Below are positions 30,498 to 39,498 of a DNA stretch of 64,000 nt, piece after piece. Origin of the DNA: JAWPMT01 sp965227935 (GTDB lineage: Bacteria; Bacteroidota; Bacteroidia; Cytophagales; Cyclobacteriaceae); the NCBI GenBank assembly GCA_965227935.1, contig CBDDGS010000055.1:2356001-2420000 (forward strand), written 5' to 3'. Each line of letters starts with the position of its first letter. Position 1 is the first letter of the stretch. The notes under the pieces are model-generated. The model was given only the letters and a program-made list of their open reading frames with translations. It did not search any database and was not told the DNA's origin. The position numbers and the translations under genes are program-made.

Positions 30498-31655
30498 CTA
30501 CTCCGAATAATCCTTGTAAATCGCCTTCTTGAACTCGACCCAATGTGCGTCGGTCATGCGAGTCGGCGTGAAGAGACAAATCCCGTGGGCGCCGTTGACC
30601 ATGGACTGGCGAATGGCCTCCCCTAGTTCGTCGGGCACCAGGCCATGGTACTCCGGATCTGGCTCGTCCGTCTTCTCCTCCGGGTTGGGACAGATGAACA
30701 AGCCGCTGATCACAGGGGCCTTGCCATCGAGCGACGTGACGGCTTCCTTGGTCACAGCCCCTACCCAGTCGGTTCCTTCGAGATAAAAATCGTTGTAGTT
30801 CATCGGAAAGAAGGCGTCGAGGTTCCACTGATCCCACTCCTGTCGGACGATCTTCTTGGCCACTGAATGGGGGCCTGGGAACACCGCGGCATCGATCTTT
30901 TTCCCTTTGGCATGAACGGCCTCTGATAACCTGTTGACGATGCTCGTAATCAAATCATAGCGGTACTGCTTCCACTCCTGCACTTGCGACGGATCCTCGG
31001 CGGCCTTGATGTCAATGCCTGTCTTCTCCAGAAAACCGCCCGTGCAGTCGTCACAATAGCAGTAGTCGTACTGCGGGTACTCCCGATCCATCACCAGGCC
31101 GTATTTGTCCCACAGTCCGCGAGCCAGGATCACGTCAGGGAAACGGATGTAGTCCAGATGTACGGCATCTACTTCGGGCACCTCGGCCACGGCTGTGTAC
31201 AGGCCTTCCAGGAAGTTGTAAGTGCCCTCCTTGCTCGGACACAGGAACTTGTAATAGTCCACATAGGCAGGTTTGTCGAAAGCCGACTCACCCAATCCAT
31301 TGTAGGCGTACCAGGAGTTGTCAATCCCCTCTTTCGGCGCCTGGACCATCGTCGGGATCCAGGTGCGGAAGCCCAGTCCCGCGGCCTTGGCGATCTTGCC
31401 AACACGGCTGTAAGTGGCAGGGTCCTGGCCACCATTGTACATGAGCACGTCGATGCCTTTGGCCTTGTAGTCTTCGAACTGGGCCTTGAGCTCAGCATCG
31501 GAGGACTCTCCGGGCCCGCCCAGCCAGGCGTAGACAGGGATCTTTGTAGACGCTCCTCCTGAGCCCTCTCCTGTGGATTCCTGAGTCGAAGTGCAGGACA
31601 TGAATGCTATGGTTATGAGAGTAAAAAGTGTGATGGAAGGAAGGATTCTTTTCAT
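30498..31655 (-). CDS. Lipoprotein, GHL10-like putative glycoside hydrolase (385 aa)
   Basis: A lipoprotein signal ends ITIAFMSC (Cys21), so the protein is probably anchored in the outer membrane or periplasm. The mature part looks like a TIM barrel: VYAWLGGPGE, GIDVLMYNGG, then HLDYIRFPD at residues 166-174, which is the hallmark of glycosyl-hydrolase-like family 10 (GHL10, DUF187-type) proteins. CYCDDCTGGF follows, then late strands with DAFFPMNYNDFY and ISGLFICPN. Asp168 and Arg171 of the motif and Asp of the FFPMNYND segment are plausible active-site residues. The substrate is unknown. It is divergent from the SnoaL gene at 31733 with only 77 bp between. Base composition here (30.5-33.3 kb) looks more GC-rich than in the neighbouring operon. 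Confidence 0.8.
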   Translation of the reverse strand: MKRILPSITLFTLITIAFMSCTSTQESTGEGSGGASTKIPVYAWLGGPGESSDAELKAQFEDYKAKGIDVLMYNGGQDPATYSRVGKIAKAAGLGFRTWIPTMVQAPKEGIDNSWYAYNGLGESAFDKPAYVDYYKFLCPSKEGTYNFLEGLYTAVAEVPEVDAVHLDYIRFPDVILARGLWDKYGLVMDREYPQYDYCYCDDCTGGFLEKTGIDIKAAEDPSQVQEWKQYRYDLITSIVNRLSEAVHAKGKKIDAAVFPGPHSVAKKIVRQEWDQWNLDAFFPMNYNDFYLEGTDWVGAVTKEAVTSLDGKAPVISGLFICPNPEEKTDEPDPEYHGLVPDELGEAIRQSMVNGAHGICLFTPTRMTDAHWVEFKKAIYKDYSE

Positions 31656-31732
31656 CGTGGCTAGCTCTTTGATTTGTGCAAAGATGTATCGTTTTTTGAG
31701 AAGCCAAAACCGGCCGAAAAGATCTCAAACCA

Positions 31733-32521
31733 ATGAGCAAAAAACTCAAAAACTGCACGGGGCTTTACATGGAGGGTATTCGTGACGGGAATGCCAAAGA
31801 GGCCGTTCACAAGTACACCGGTAGCCGATACACGCAGCACAGCACGGGCGTGAAAGACGGCAAGGAGGGTTTTGTGGAATTCTTCGAGCCCTTTATCGCG
31901 AGGAATCCCCAGCGCGATATTGAGGTCGTCCGGTACATCATCGATGAAGAGGAGAATAAAGTCTTTCTGCATGTCTACCAAAACATCAACAATGGTGAAG
32001 CAGAGTGGGTGACGACAGATTTCTTCGACTTCGATGACGAGGAGCGTGTGGTGGAGCACTGGGACGTCATCGCGCCGTATAACGCGGCCAATTCCTCAGG
32101 GCACTCGTCCATCGATGGCCCGACAGCCGTCACCGACCTGGAGAAGACCCGAGAGAACAAAGAGTTAGTTCGCAACCTCATCAAAGACGCACTGATGCAG
32201 GGAGGCAACCCTGAAGATTTGGATCGCTACATCTCGAAGGATCAGTACATTCAGCACAACAAGGACGTGCCTGATGGGCTCGAGCATTTTCAGCAATTGG
32301 CGCGAGCACCCAACCGCCCCCTCAACTACAAAAGGATCGTGCTGCTCGTCGGTCAGGGCAATTTCGTGGCGACACTGTCTGAAGCCAACTGGAACGACGG
32401 CCAGGTCGACCAGGACTACGCACAGGTGGATATATTTCGAGTGGAGGATGACAAGGTGGTGGAGCATTGGGATAATGTGGAATCGGTCCCTGAGCATGAT
32501 GTCAACAGCGGGAAGTTTTAG
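31733..32521 (+). CDS. Tandem SnoaL-like (NTF2 fold) protein (262 aa)
   Basis: Two similar halves: residues 1-115 with YTQHSTGVKDGKEGFVEFF and ERVVEHWDVI, and residues 130-262 with YIQHNKDVPDGLEHFQQL and DKVVEHWDNV. Both carry the pattern Y-x-QH-x(3-4)-DG and end in VEHWD, as in SnoaL-like polyketide-cyclase or predicted aldol-condensation proteins (COG4922 type), here duplicated in one chain. There is no signal peptide, so it is cytoplasmic. The function of this family is largely unproven; a small-molecule lyase or isomerase is possible. A polysaccharide deacetylase gene follows 34 bp downstream on the same strand. Confidence 0.8.
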   Translation: MSKKLKNCTGLYMEGIRDGNAKEAVHKYTGSRYTQHSTGVKDGKEGFVEFFEPFIARNPQRDIEVVRYIIDEEENKVFLHVYQNINNGEAEWVTTDFFDFDDEERVVEHWDVIAPYNAANSSGHSSIDGPTAVTDLEKTRENKELVRNLIKDALMQGGNPEDLDRYISKDQYIQHNKDVPDGLEHFQQLARAPNRPLNYKRIVLLVGQGNFVATLSEANWNDGQVDQDYAQVDIFRVEDDKVVEHWDNVESVPEHDVNSGKF

Positions 32522-32555
32522 GGTTTGAGTACTCCTCCAATGAAATGGTAATCCT

Positions 32556-33350
32556 ATGAAGCGACGAACCTTCCTGCAACAAACTGCCGGTGTGGCGGCA
32601 CTGGCGACGCTCTCAGGCTTCAAGCTGCCAGAAGGTAAGACACACTTTCTGTCGTTGAGTTTTGACGATGGTTTCAAGAAGTCGTTCTATCGGATTGCAA
32701 AGATCCACGAAGAATACGGACTCCGCGCATGCCTGAATGTCATAGCAACAGGCCACTTGAAGGACTTCAACACCGAGCCGCAATGGATTCCTCAGAAGAT
32801 CCTGGGTGACTTCGACGATTGGAACAAGCTCCGGGAAAAGGGCCATGAAATCATGCCTCACACCTGGAAGCACTTGAACCTCACACAAATTGAGACAGAG
32901 CAGGCGAAAGACAACATCGAGCGATGCCTCACTTACTTTGAAGAGAACCTCGATGGTTATACCAACGAGAAGGCGGTCTACAACTTCGCCTACAACGCCT
33001 CCACCACCGAACTGGAAGATTTCGCACTCACGAAGGTTCGGGCGATCCGCACGGGTGGTTGGCTTGTACTGAAAAATGAAAAGCTCAATGCGTTTTCCAC
33101 GTCTGAATCATCTGGCCGACTTGGATGCTGGGGCCACGGCCCGGATTTCTGTGATGACTATGTCGAGCAAGAGATCAACCAATTTCTGGAGACCGATGGC
33201 GGCTGGCTGATCCTCAATCTGCACGGAGTTGACAAAGAAGGATGGGGGCCTATTCGCTCCGTGTCACTCGATCAACTTCTGAAAAGACTTGTTAGAATTC
33301 AGAAGTTGGAAGTGGTCCCTACGGGAGAGTTTATCGGTCGGGCGGGTTGA
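32556..33350 (+). CDS. Tat-exported polysaccharide deacetylase (NodB-like, 264 aa)
   Basis: The N-terminus MKRRTFLQQTAGVAALATLS has a twin-arginine type signal. NodB motif 1 is LSFDDGF (Asp37, Asp38) and motif 2 is HTWKH (His102, His106), giving the usual Asp-His-His metal site. Downstream LILNLHGV supplies the probable late-motif His. Members remove acetyl groups from N-acetyl-amino sugars or acetylated glycans; the substrate here is unknown. The length fits a single catalytic domain. The neighbouring genes for GH20-like, lyase-like and sulfatase enzymes suggest work on an amino-sugar polymer in the periplasm. Confidence 0.85.
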   Translation: MKRRTFLQQTAGVAALATLSGFKLPEGKTHFLSLSFDDGFKKSFYRIAKIHEEYGLRACLNVIATGHLKDFNTEPQWIPQKILGDFDDWNKLREKGHEIMPHTWKHLNLTQIETEQAKDNIERCLTYFEENLDGYTNEKAVYNFAYNASTTELEDFALTKVRAIRTGGWLVLKNEKLNAFSTSESSGRLGCWGHGPDFCDDYVEQEINQFLETDGGWLILNLHGVDKEGWGPIRSVSLDQLLKRLVRIQKLEVVPTGEFIGRAG

Positions 33351-33497
33351 GAATGGTTCGTCAAGTGCTGGAACTTACAAGTTTGTTGAGGAAATGACTT
33401 GAATATCAAAAAGTTTTGAGGGTCCAGCCGCCGGTTCTTGGGGGAGTTTGCGAGTCTTTGTACATTCGGATCAGTGCCACCCACGGCCTACAAAACA

Positions 33498-34238
33498 ATG
33501 ATCTGGAAAAAGAAGCCAAAATCCATAGTCACTCCTGAAGATGAGGAATGGATAATTGAAGCCTATGATTGGTTCGAGCAGACTTTTGATGTAGATCTTG
33601 CAACCCAAGAAGTCTATTTACCCACGAAACAATTCCTGGGATTCCCTTTCCAGGGAGAAGAAGAGGATGCCTTGCGAATAGTCGATATCGTCGCTGAGAA
33701 ACTAAGACTGCAGGAGACTTCTCAAATTGATCTCTACTTCTACGACGAATTCCAGCAAATGGAGTTCACCGATGAAGGGGTCATGTCAAAGTATGAAGAA
33801 GGCTCAAAACTGACTAACGGACTTTATACACAATCCATCAATGATGAGAATCTCTTCTTTATAGGTATCGAGCGCTCTCTACTCAAGAACCCCGTCAATC
33901 TCATCCGGACTATCGCGCACGAGCTGTGCCACATCAAACTCCTCGGAGAAGGACGCCTGGAGGAAAATGATGAACCACTAACAGACTTGACAGCATCTCT
34001 GTTTGGGTTTGTGGTTTTCCTCGCTAATGGCTCTATCAGTTCCATGAAAACATGGTCAGGTAATACACACTCTGGATGGCAGATCAATGGCACTTCTGGC
34101 TACCTGCACTACAAAATCTATAGTTTCCTGATAGCTTACTGGATTACGAAACGAAAGTCAGAACCAGATTTCCTAGAATTTCTACACAAGGATCTGCAGG
34201 TGGAGGTTAAGAGAGCGACGAAATATCTGCAACATTAG
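33498..34238 (+). CDS. Uncharacterised protein with HExxH metallopeptidase-like motif (246 aa)
   Basis: The start at MIWKKKPKS (33498) is preferred over an in-frame ATG at 33438, whose extra 20 residues look non-coding. RTIAHELCHIKLLGEGR (residues 137-153) contains HELCH (141-145), followed by an acidic stretch EENDEPLTDLTASLFG. This is the arrangement of zinc-dependent peptidases and of the wider zincin-like group. There is no signal peptide or membrane segment. The gene ends 11 bp from the convergent GH20-like gene. Protease activity is inferred from the motif only. Confidence 0.7.
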   Translation: MIWKKKPKSIVTPEDEEWIIEAYDWFEQTFDVDLATQEVYLPTKQFLGFPFQGEEEDALRIVDIVAEKLRLQETSQIDLYFYDEFQQMEFTDEGVMSKYEEGSKLTNGLYTQSINDENLFFIGIERSLLKNPVNLIRTIAHELCHIKLLGEGRLEENDEPLTDLTASLFGFVVFLANGSISSMKTWSGNTHSGWQINGTSGYLHYKIYSFLIAYWITKRKSEPDFLEFLHKDLQVEVKRATKYLQH

Positions 34239-34249
34239 TACTTCTGGGT

Positions 34250-35353
34250 TTACTCCAAAGTGGCAATCTCCGCAGCCAACTCCTTAAAACACTCAGAGTC
34301 ATACAACTTTTCAGGGTCCAGGTCTGTGGCGTAGTAGTTCCGAAGAAAATTCTCAGCACTCGTCCAGACCGTTTGCATTACACCCAGGAACCGCTCACTC
34401 ATGGGGGAGGTCGTATTTTTCCGCATATCTAACGTCTGCTGCACCTGCTCCACTGCCACCGAACCAATGCGCCAGGGGCAACTTACCACCCGAAATCCCT
34501 TGGAGGCAAATAGCACTGCCGTCGGGTCAGCTCGCACATAATGCCAATCATTTATCACAATGTCCTTTGGTATCATATCGATTGCCCGATGTGTATTGTT
34601 CATGCTCGCTTCCCACATACCGATTCCCGTATCTTTACCATCGATCAGTCGATCCCCCCACATCCAGAGTGTGGCACCCTTGGTTGCCAGGTGATTGCGG
34701 ATGGTCGTGACCTCCAAGGCAAAGATCTCCGCCGGGTCCCTTCCTGAGCAGCGAGGGCATTTTTCATCGCTGATATAAAAAACCTCGTCCAGACCGGCAT
34801 GAAAGGCATCCGTCTCAAAGACCTCGAGTAGCTCATCGACCAGATCAAAGACCACCTCATGCACCTCGGGATGTAGTGGACAGTAGCTTTTGCAGTATAA
34901 GCCATCATCGTTGGGCCAGACATACTCACCTTCGGGGGGAAGATCAATGTGTGGCGTCTCGTCAAACTCCGGATATTCTGTGAGAAGTAGGCCGAGTTTC
35001 GAGTGCCAGGACTGATGACCAAACAAATTGAACTGGGGGATGATCTGCATACCGTGACCTTTGCATTTCTCAACCAGTTGCTTCACCTCTTCCGTACTGA
35101 GGGCATTGTCACCCACCAGTTCCGGGTGACTTTTGTATTGATAGCGATAGTCCACTCTCAAAACCAGCGTATTGATTCGCTTTGGGGCCAGTTCGGCGTC
35201 GATAAAGGCCAGGAAATCATTCAAACCATCGGGCGATGGTGCTGCGATACAAAAGCCTCGAACTGGCAAGAGGCTATCGAGTTTGGCTTGCCCAAGGCCA
35301 ACAACAGGCAGAATACCCAGAAATAGGTAGAAGATAAGTAATCGTCCTTTCAT
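34250..35353 (-). CDS. GH20-like glycoside hydrolase, secreted (367 aa)
   Basis: A signal peptide MKGRLLIFYLFLGILPVVGLGQ leads into a barrel-like domain: INTLVLRVDYRY (residues 60-71), MQIIPQFNLFGHQSWH (102-116), then FHAGLDEVF (184-192). The adjacent Asp189-Glu190 pair matches the catalytic D-E pair of family 20 beta-N-acetylhexosaminidases, which use substrate-assisted catalysis. ATLWMWGDRL and FRVVSCPWRI are further conserved strands. At 367 residues it lacks the N-terminal GH20b domain usual in larger enzymes, and the G-x-DE motif is atypical (GLDE rather than GGDE). Exact specificity is uncertain, but an N-acetyl-hexosamine linkage is the best guess. It probably acts in the periplasm. 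Confidence 0.75.
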   Translation of the reverse strand: MKGRLLIFYLFLGILPVVGLGQAKLDSLLPVRGFCIAAPSPDGLNDFLAFIDAELAPKRINTLVLRVDYRYQYKSHPELVGDNALSTEEVKQLVEKCKGHGMQIIPQFNLFGHQSWHSKLGLLLTEYPEFDETPHIDLPPEGEYVWPNDDGLYCKSYCPLHPEVHEVVFDLVDELLEVFETDAFHAGLDEVFYISDEKCPRCSGRDPAEIFALEVTTIRNHLATKGATLWMWGDRLIDGKDTGIGMWEASMNNTHRAIDMIPKDIVINDWHYVRADPTAVLFASKGFRVVSCPWRIGSVAVEQVQQTLDMRKNTTSPMSERFLGVMQTVWTSAENFLRNYYATDLDPEKLYDSECFKELAAEIATLE

Positions 35354-35478
35354 GCTGATAAATATAGTCGCCCTTGACTAACTACTGGACCGATCGGGAT
35401 CAATTGTCACGGCCTCAGACAGAATTGCACCGTCAGAGCAATCGAGACGTCACAACAGTTCTATATTGATTTATTCAC

Positions 35479-37203
35479 TCAGCTAAACTCAAGGATATGT
35501 TCAAATGGTGTATACCCCGTGAGGTAGACACTAGCGCCATTCTGCTTGGCTGTCATCCCACGAATTTCCGCCCATTTATGTAATGTCAAGCCCGGTCCAA
35601 ACCTGATGGTATCTGAACCAGATTGATAAGTACCATAGCCCTCTTCCATAAAAAATGCATCATCGAGGGATTCATGGGCTACCGCACCTGCGATATCACC
35701 ACCTTCGCGGAAATTTAGCTCCATAGAAACCGGGACATGTGGGGTGCCCTCAATCTTGATGCTCACTGTCACCTTTTGATTGCGCTCAATGATCTCCACC
35801 TGGTAGTCCAGGGTTTGTAGCTCACTCATCTCTCTATTGGCACGAGGCATACTTTCCCAATCACCATCTCCAGGAATCTGATCTTTGGGGTATGGCTGGT
35901 AATATCCATGGGTGTCCGACGCACGCAAAGTGATCTTCTCTCCATCGACCTCTGTCTTGCTGGCCAGAAACTGTCCGCGACTTCCAAAATGGGCCGCAGC
36001 CAAACGCATGGACTGCAACACGGCAGATCCTTTCATGAAACTAAAGAACGTTGGATTCTTTTCGATCACCGATGCATCCATCTCTCCTCTTCTTATCCGT
36101 ATCACGCCGGAATGTGAAAACACTTTGAAGTATTGATCCGACAAGGCAGTCGAGGCCGGCAGTGGTTGCTCAAAGATTTCGTCTTCTAACAATTTCGGTA
36201 CATACCAACTGATCTTTTCCGGGAAATTGTCTTCTATCAACTGACATACGGCGGCATACTGTGGATTATTATCCTTAATGGCGAAATAGCGATAGGCATA
36301 GTAATACCGATCAACATATCCGATCGTTCCGCTATCCTGACGGCCCGATGCATCCGTAAGCACCTCTCCCCCGGGTTGGATATAATAGAGCGTCATGTCG
36401 AGGTTTTTGCGCGCGACATCCAATAGCTCTTTTCTCTGCAATAAGCGCCCCATCGTGATGAACATAGTGTCACATGTGGGAGAATATATACTCACGCTTT
36501 GTTCAGTAAACTGGCCGTCAGGATCCTGATCGATGCCTTCACCAAGCCACTCATCAATCCGGTCCACGAAGCGTTCATCAGGAAAAAATGAATGAACCCT
36601 GGCCAGCGCAGAGCATACAACCCATCGATGATTGGGTGTATGAATGCCTCCTATCAGAAAACACTTGGCAGCCCTTCTCAGAAACGACGCCGCATCTGCC
36701 AAAAAGACTGCCAATCCCGCAGGATTCATTCTCTTGATCAGGACATAAACCGGGCTTAGGTAATTGACCAGGAATGCTGTATCTGGCGTAGAGTGAAAAT
36801 TTGTACTATGAAGGTCGATGGTCCCATCCTCATGCTGCACGTGGAGCATGCACTTCATCGCTCGCTGTAAGGGTGCCTCAAGCTGCTGGGATTGGTAATA
36901 TTTTGAAAACTCGCTGGCATATGCACTGCCAGCTCGCACAACAAAGGAATTGGTACTATGAACATTCGGGATTTCATACGCATTGGCAAAACCACCATCC
37001 CAGCGATCCCCCGGATTGATGATCTGCCGAGTCAGCCACTCCTCGACAACATCATCATTTAACTTGGACAGCTTTTGCAGGACATCATCAGCTCCTCCCC
37101 GAGCTCTTGTGCCATATAGACTGGCATGCACTGCAGGGGGAGCGGCAACTCCCGCCCCCAGGAGGATAGAATCTCGTAGGAATTTTCGTCGGTCGGTTTT
37201 CAT
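35479..37203 (-). CDS. Tat-exported polysaccharide-lyase-like (alpha/alpha toroid) protein (574 aa)
   Basis: The start at 37203 gives MKTDRRKFLRDSILLGAGVA, a clear twin-arginine signal (Arg5-Arg6), rather than the longer frame from 37239. The N-terminal half is helical, with HTPNHRWVVCSALARVHSFF and DQDPDGQFTEQSVSIYSPTCD. The NH-W and DGQ-x-E-x-S-x-x-Y pattern resembles the (alpha/alpha)n-toroid part of heparinase II/III-like and related uronate lyases. The C-terminal half is beta-rich with GVIRIRRG and VEIIERNQKVTVSIKIEG, as expected for the beta-sandwich of such lyases. The exact PL family and substrate cannot be fixed by eye. It lies between the GH20-like and sulfatase genes on the same strand. 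Confidence 0.65.
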   Translation of the reverse strand: MKTDRRKFLRDSILLGAGVAAPPAVHASLYGTRARGGADDVLQKLSKLNDDVVEEWLTRQIINPGDRWDGGFANAYEIPNVHSTNSFVVRAGSAYASEFSKYYQSQQLEAPLQRAMKCMLHVQHEDGTIDLHSTNFHSTPDTAFLVNYLSPVYVLIKRMNPAGLAVFLADAASFLRRAAKCFLIGGIHTPNHRWVVCSALARVHSFFPDERFVDRIDEWLGEGIDQDPDGQFTEQSVSIYSPTCDTMFITMGRLLQRKELLDVARKNLDMTLYYIQPGGEVLTDASGRQDSGTIGYVDRYYYAYRYFAIKDNNPQYAAVCQLIEDNFPEKISWYVPKLLEDEIFEQPLPASTALSDQYFKVFSHSGVIRIRRGEMDASVIEKNPTFFSFMKGSAVLQSMRLAAAHFGSRGQFLASKTEVDGEKITLRASDTHGYYQPYPKDQIPGDGDWESMPRANREMSELQTLDYQVEIIERNQKVTVSIKIEGTPHVPVSMELNFREGGDIAGAVAHESLDDAFFMEEGYGTYQSGSDTIRFGPGLTLHKWAEIRGMTAKQNGASVYLTGYTPFEHILEFS

Positions 37204-37358
37204 AGTTTTCCAGATCACTGTTCTCCCGAAGGAGGCCATCGCGTCGTTTCCACCTGTCCACGATCACATTAGAGGAACGCGCAAGCCGAGCGCCAAAAGC
37301 TGGCACGACTGCTGACACTGGTGATGCAGCAAACTAAGAAAAATCGCGGATTGACCGA

Positions 37359-37703
37359 CTAGTTTTTATGAAATCGACCGGTAGCTGTAGAAGCGAGATT
37401 TCCTTTGGAGGTGCGTCCCATTCTATTTCTAAGAAGTTTTGCGTTGAACCGCGCCCTTTCATAGGTCTCGTGGGAACTCATGCGTTGGACAATGAAAACA
37501 TTGCTTTCATTGGGATGAACGAGTATGAGGCTTATGTGCCATCGCCCTTCGCTAAAGCGGATGTGGTCGATGACTACCGCTTCTTCAAGCCAGTCCGTAT
37601 GGGATAGGAAGCCAACGTCTGAATGACTACCGATCAGTTCCTCAACACTGGGCTTTGCCCAATAATCTACGAACTGCTCATATGCCGACTTACCGATCTC
37701 CAT
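37359..37703 (-). CDS. Small conserved protein, paralogue of 40220-40567 (114 aa)
   Basis: Unrecognised cytoplasmic protein without signal peptide. The start MEIGKSAYEQF (37703) is chosen because it aligns with MKIEKTTYDQF of the paralogue; the frame is open further upstream. Shared positions with the paralogue include the YW after the N-terminus, W-L-x-EA, D-x-I, G-x-WH-x-SL, H-x(4)-N, MS-x-H-x-TYERAR and NA. The arginine-rich end (TYERARFNAKLLRNRMGR) is basic. It is placed between the lyase-like and sulfatase genes, same strand. No function is proposed. Confidence 0.65.
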   Translation of the reverse strand: MEIGKSAYEQFVDYWAKPSVEELIGSHSDVGFLSHTDWLEEAVVIDHIRFSEGRWHISLILVHPNESNVFIVQRMSSHETYERARFNAKLLRNRMGRTSKGNLASTATGRFHKN

Positions 37704-37836
37704 GATGGTACTGATTTGGAATAACAACGCACGAAATGACGAATTGTTTGCTTGTTGCCACTCAATCCGGTAGTTGTAAACTTTAGTGGTCCTCAGCTAC
37801 CCAAAACCCATAATCGGGTATACAAGCTATCACGCT

Positions 37837-39438
37837 TTATTGAGCCCATGCTGGTGATGGAAAATAGCGCATCCGGCTATACCGGGGATATGTGTCAAAT
37901 ATTTCATGACTAGGACCGACCACGCGTGGATCCCCTGTCTCGCGAAGCTCTGCCATGAGTGCATCGGACATCTCGCCGATCGTGTCGCCATGGTCTGGGT
38001 CATTGATAAGGTTATTGAGACAAAAGGGATCCTCCACAATGTCATAAAACTCGAACTCCGGCCGGTGGCCAACTGCCCATTGGAAGTAGTCGCCATGCGT
38101 ATCCTTAGCGAGGTTCTCAATCATGAAAGTCTTGGTCGGGCAGTCATCAATATCATGATAGGCGGTACCTGGCAGATATCGCCCCCCTTGCAATCCATGC
38201 ATGGGATTTGGCTCTCCGGAATCCGGGTCCAGCATAACGGGGACGCCCGCAGGAGCTCTCTCTGGTTTCAGATTCCAAATGAGTAAATGGCGGTCGCTGC
38301 GAATCGCTCGCTGAGGGTACCCAAGGTTGTTCCACCTGGAAGAAGAGTGACGCTCTCTCCCGGAGAAGGTATACTTTCTGGATTCATCAACGCGGCCGGA
38401 TTTGTCAACAGTCAAGATTGGCAAAAGCGAGCTACCCGTAATTGGGAGCATGTTGTGCTCTCTAATACCCGCAAGGTCCAACAACGTAGGTGCAATGTCT
38501 ATGAATCCAACAGGGTCTTCCACCTTTCTTCCTCGAGGAAATGCCGCCGGATAACTTACAGTCAGAGGTACGTGGATGCCAAATTCATAGGCATTGGCTT
38601 TGGCCCTTGGGAAGGCCATGCCATTATCGGAGGTGACAATGATGATGGTATTTTCCAGTTCGCCCAGAGAGTCCAGCACATCGAGCATACGTGCCAGGTG
38701 ACTGTCAAACCATTCGATCTCCACGGCGTAGTCCAGCAGATCTTCGCGAACGGTATCCACATCAGGGAGGAACTCTGGCACTCTCACGTCATCAATGTTT
38801 TTACCAAGGCGACTGCCCGACTGGAACTCAAAACGACGATGCGGCTCAGATGCTCCGAACCAGAAATAGAAGGGCGCTCCCTCTTCTCGCTGGCTTATAA
38901 ACTCTTCGAAATTCCTGGCATAATCAGTCGCCCTGATCCCATTGGCTGGCCTTGGATCGTTCGACTCGTCATAGCCATGGGTATTGAAGGTTGGTCCTGC
39001 AGCATTTCCGGTCCGCAACAAGGAATCACTCCAATCTCTTGCATACCTGAAGGGGCCTACGCCCTTTCCTGTCATTCCCACGTGGTAGCCATTGTCACGC
39101 AGCACATCCACTACAGGGACGTACTTCTTGAACCAGCCGGCGGCATGCTGACCACTTTGTTCATTTTGCCAATGATGTCGTCCTGTGATCAAAGCACTTC
39201 GAGACGGCGCGCAGCCAGGGGATCCAGCGGTACAATTGGTGAAGTATACACCACTGGCCGCCACCCTGTCAAAAGCCGGAGTACGCACAAATTGAGAACC
39301 ACCAAAGCTGGTATGAAGAAATGATTGGTCGTCGCTGATGGCGATCAGTATGTTGGGCCTCCGTGGGGGATCAGCAGGTGCATTGCAAGAGATTATCGCT
39401 ACAAGTAGCCCCAAAAAAGCGAGGTAGGTATGTTTCAT
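37837..39438 (-). CDS. Sulfatase lipoprotein, N-sulfoglucosamine sulfohydrolase-like (533 aa)
   Basis: The start at 39438 gives a lipoprotein signal ending AIISC (Cys18); an ATG six codons earlier is less likely. Conserved sulfatase features are NILIAISDDQSF (Asp36-Asp37 metal ligands), CAPSRSALITGRH with Cys76 as the formylglycine precursor (CxPSR), GMTGKGVGPF, and VTSDNGM with the second metal site. The GK-x-VGP segment and FTN-x(7)-CAPSRSAL layout resemble N-sulfoglucosamine sulfohydrolase (SGSH, SulfAtlas S1_8-type) more than aryl- or galactose-6-sulfatases. It needs an anaerobic (anSME) or FGE-type maturase, not present in this window. It probably removes sulfate from a sulfated amino sugar in the periplasm. 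Confidence 0.85.
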   Translation of the reverse strand: MKHTYLAFLGLLVAIISCNAPADPPRRPNILIAISDDQSFLHTSFGGSQFVRTPAFDRVAASGVYFTNCTAGSPGCAPSRSALITGRHHWQNEQSGQHAAGWFKKYVPVVDVLRDNGYHVGMTGKGVGPFRYARDWSDSLLRTGNAAGPTFNTHGYDESNDPRPANGIRATDYARNFEEFISQREEGAPFYFWFGASEPHRRFEFQSGSRLGKNIDDVRVPEFLPDVDTVREDLLDYAVEIEWFDSHLARMLDVLDSLGELENTIIIVTSDNGMAFPRAKANAYEFGIHVPLTVSYPAAFPRGRKVEDPVGFIDIAPTLLDLAGIREHNMLPITGSSLLPILTVDKSGRVDESRKYTFSGRERHSSSRWNNLGYPQRAIRSDRHLLIWNLKPERAPAGVPVMLDPDSGEPNPMHGLQGGRYLPGTAYHDIDDCPTKTFMIENLAKDTHGDYFQWAVGHRPEFEFYDIVEDPFCLNNLINDPDHGDTIGEMSDALMAELRETGDPRVVGPSHEIFDTYPRYSRMRYFPSPAWAQ

Positions 39439-39498
39439 GGTATCGGGTGAAAGCAAGCTTGCAAAACAATATTAATCAGTGCTGCCCAGAAGGTCCAA

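Noticed and set aside
30498..33350. Genomic island suggested by apparently higher GC
   Set aside because: No integrase, tRNA or flanking repeat seen, and composition was judged only by eye.
38287..39324. 345-codon plus-strand frame
   Set aside because: Fully antisense to the sulfatase gene, which has all family motifs.
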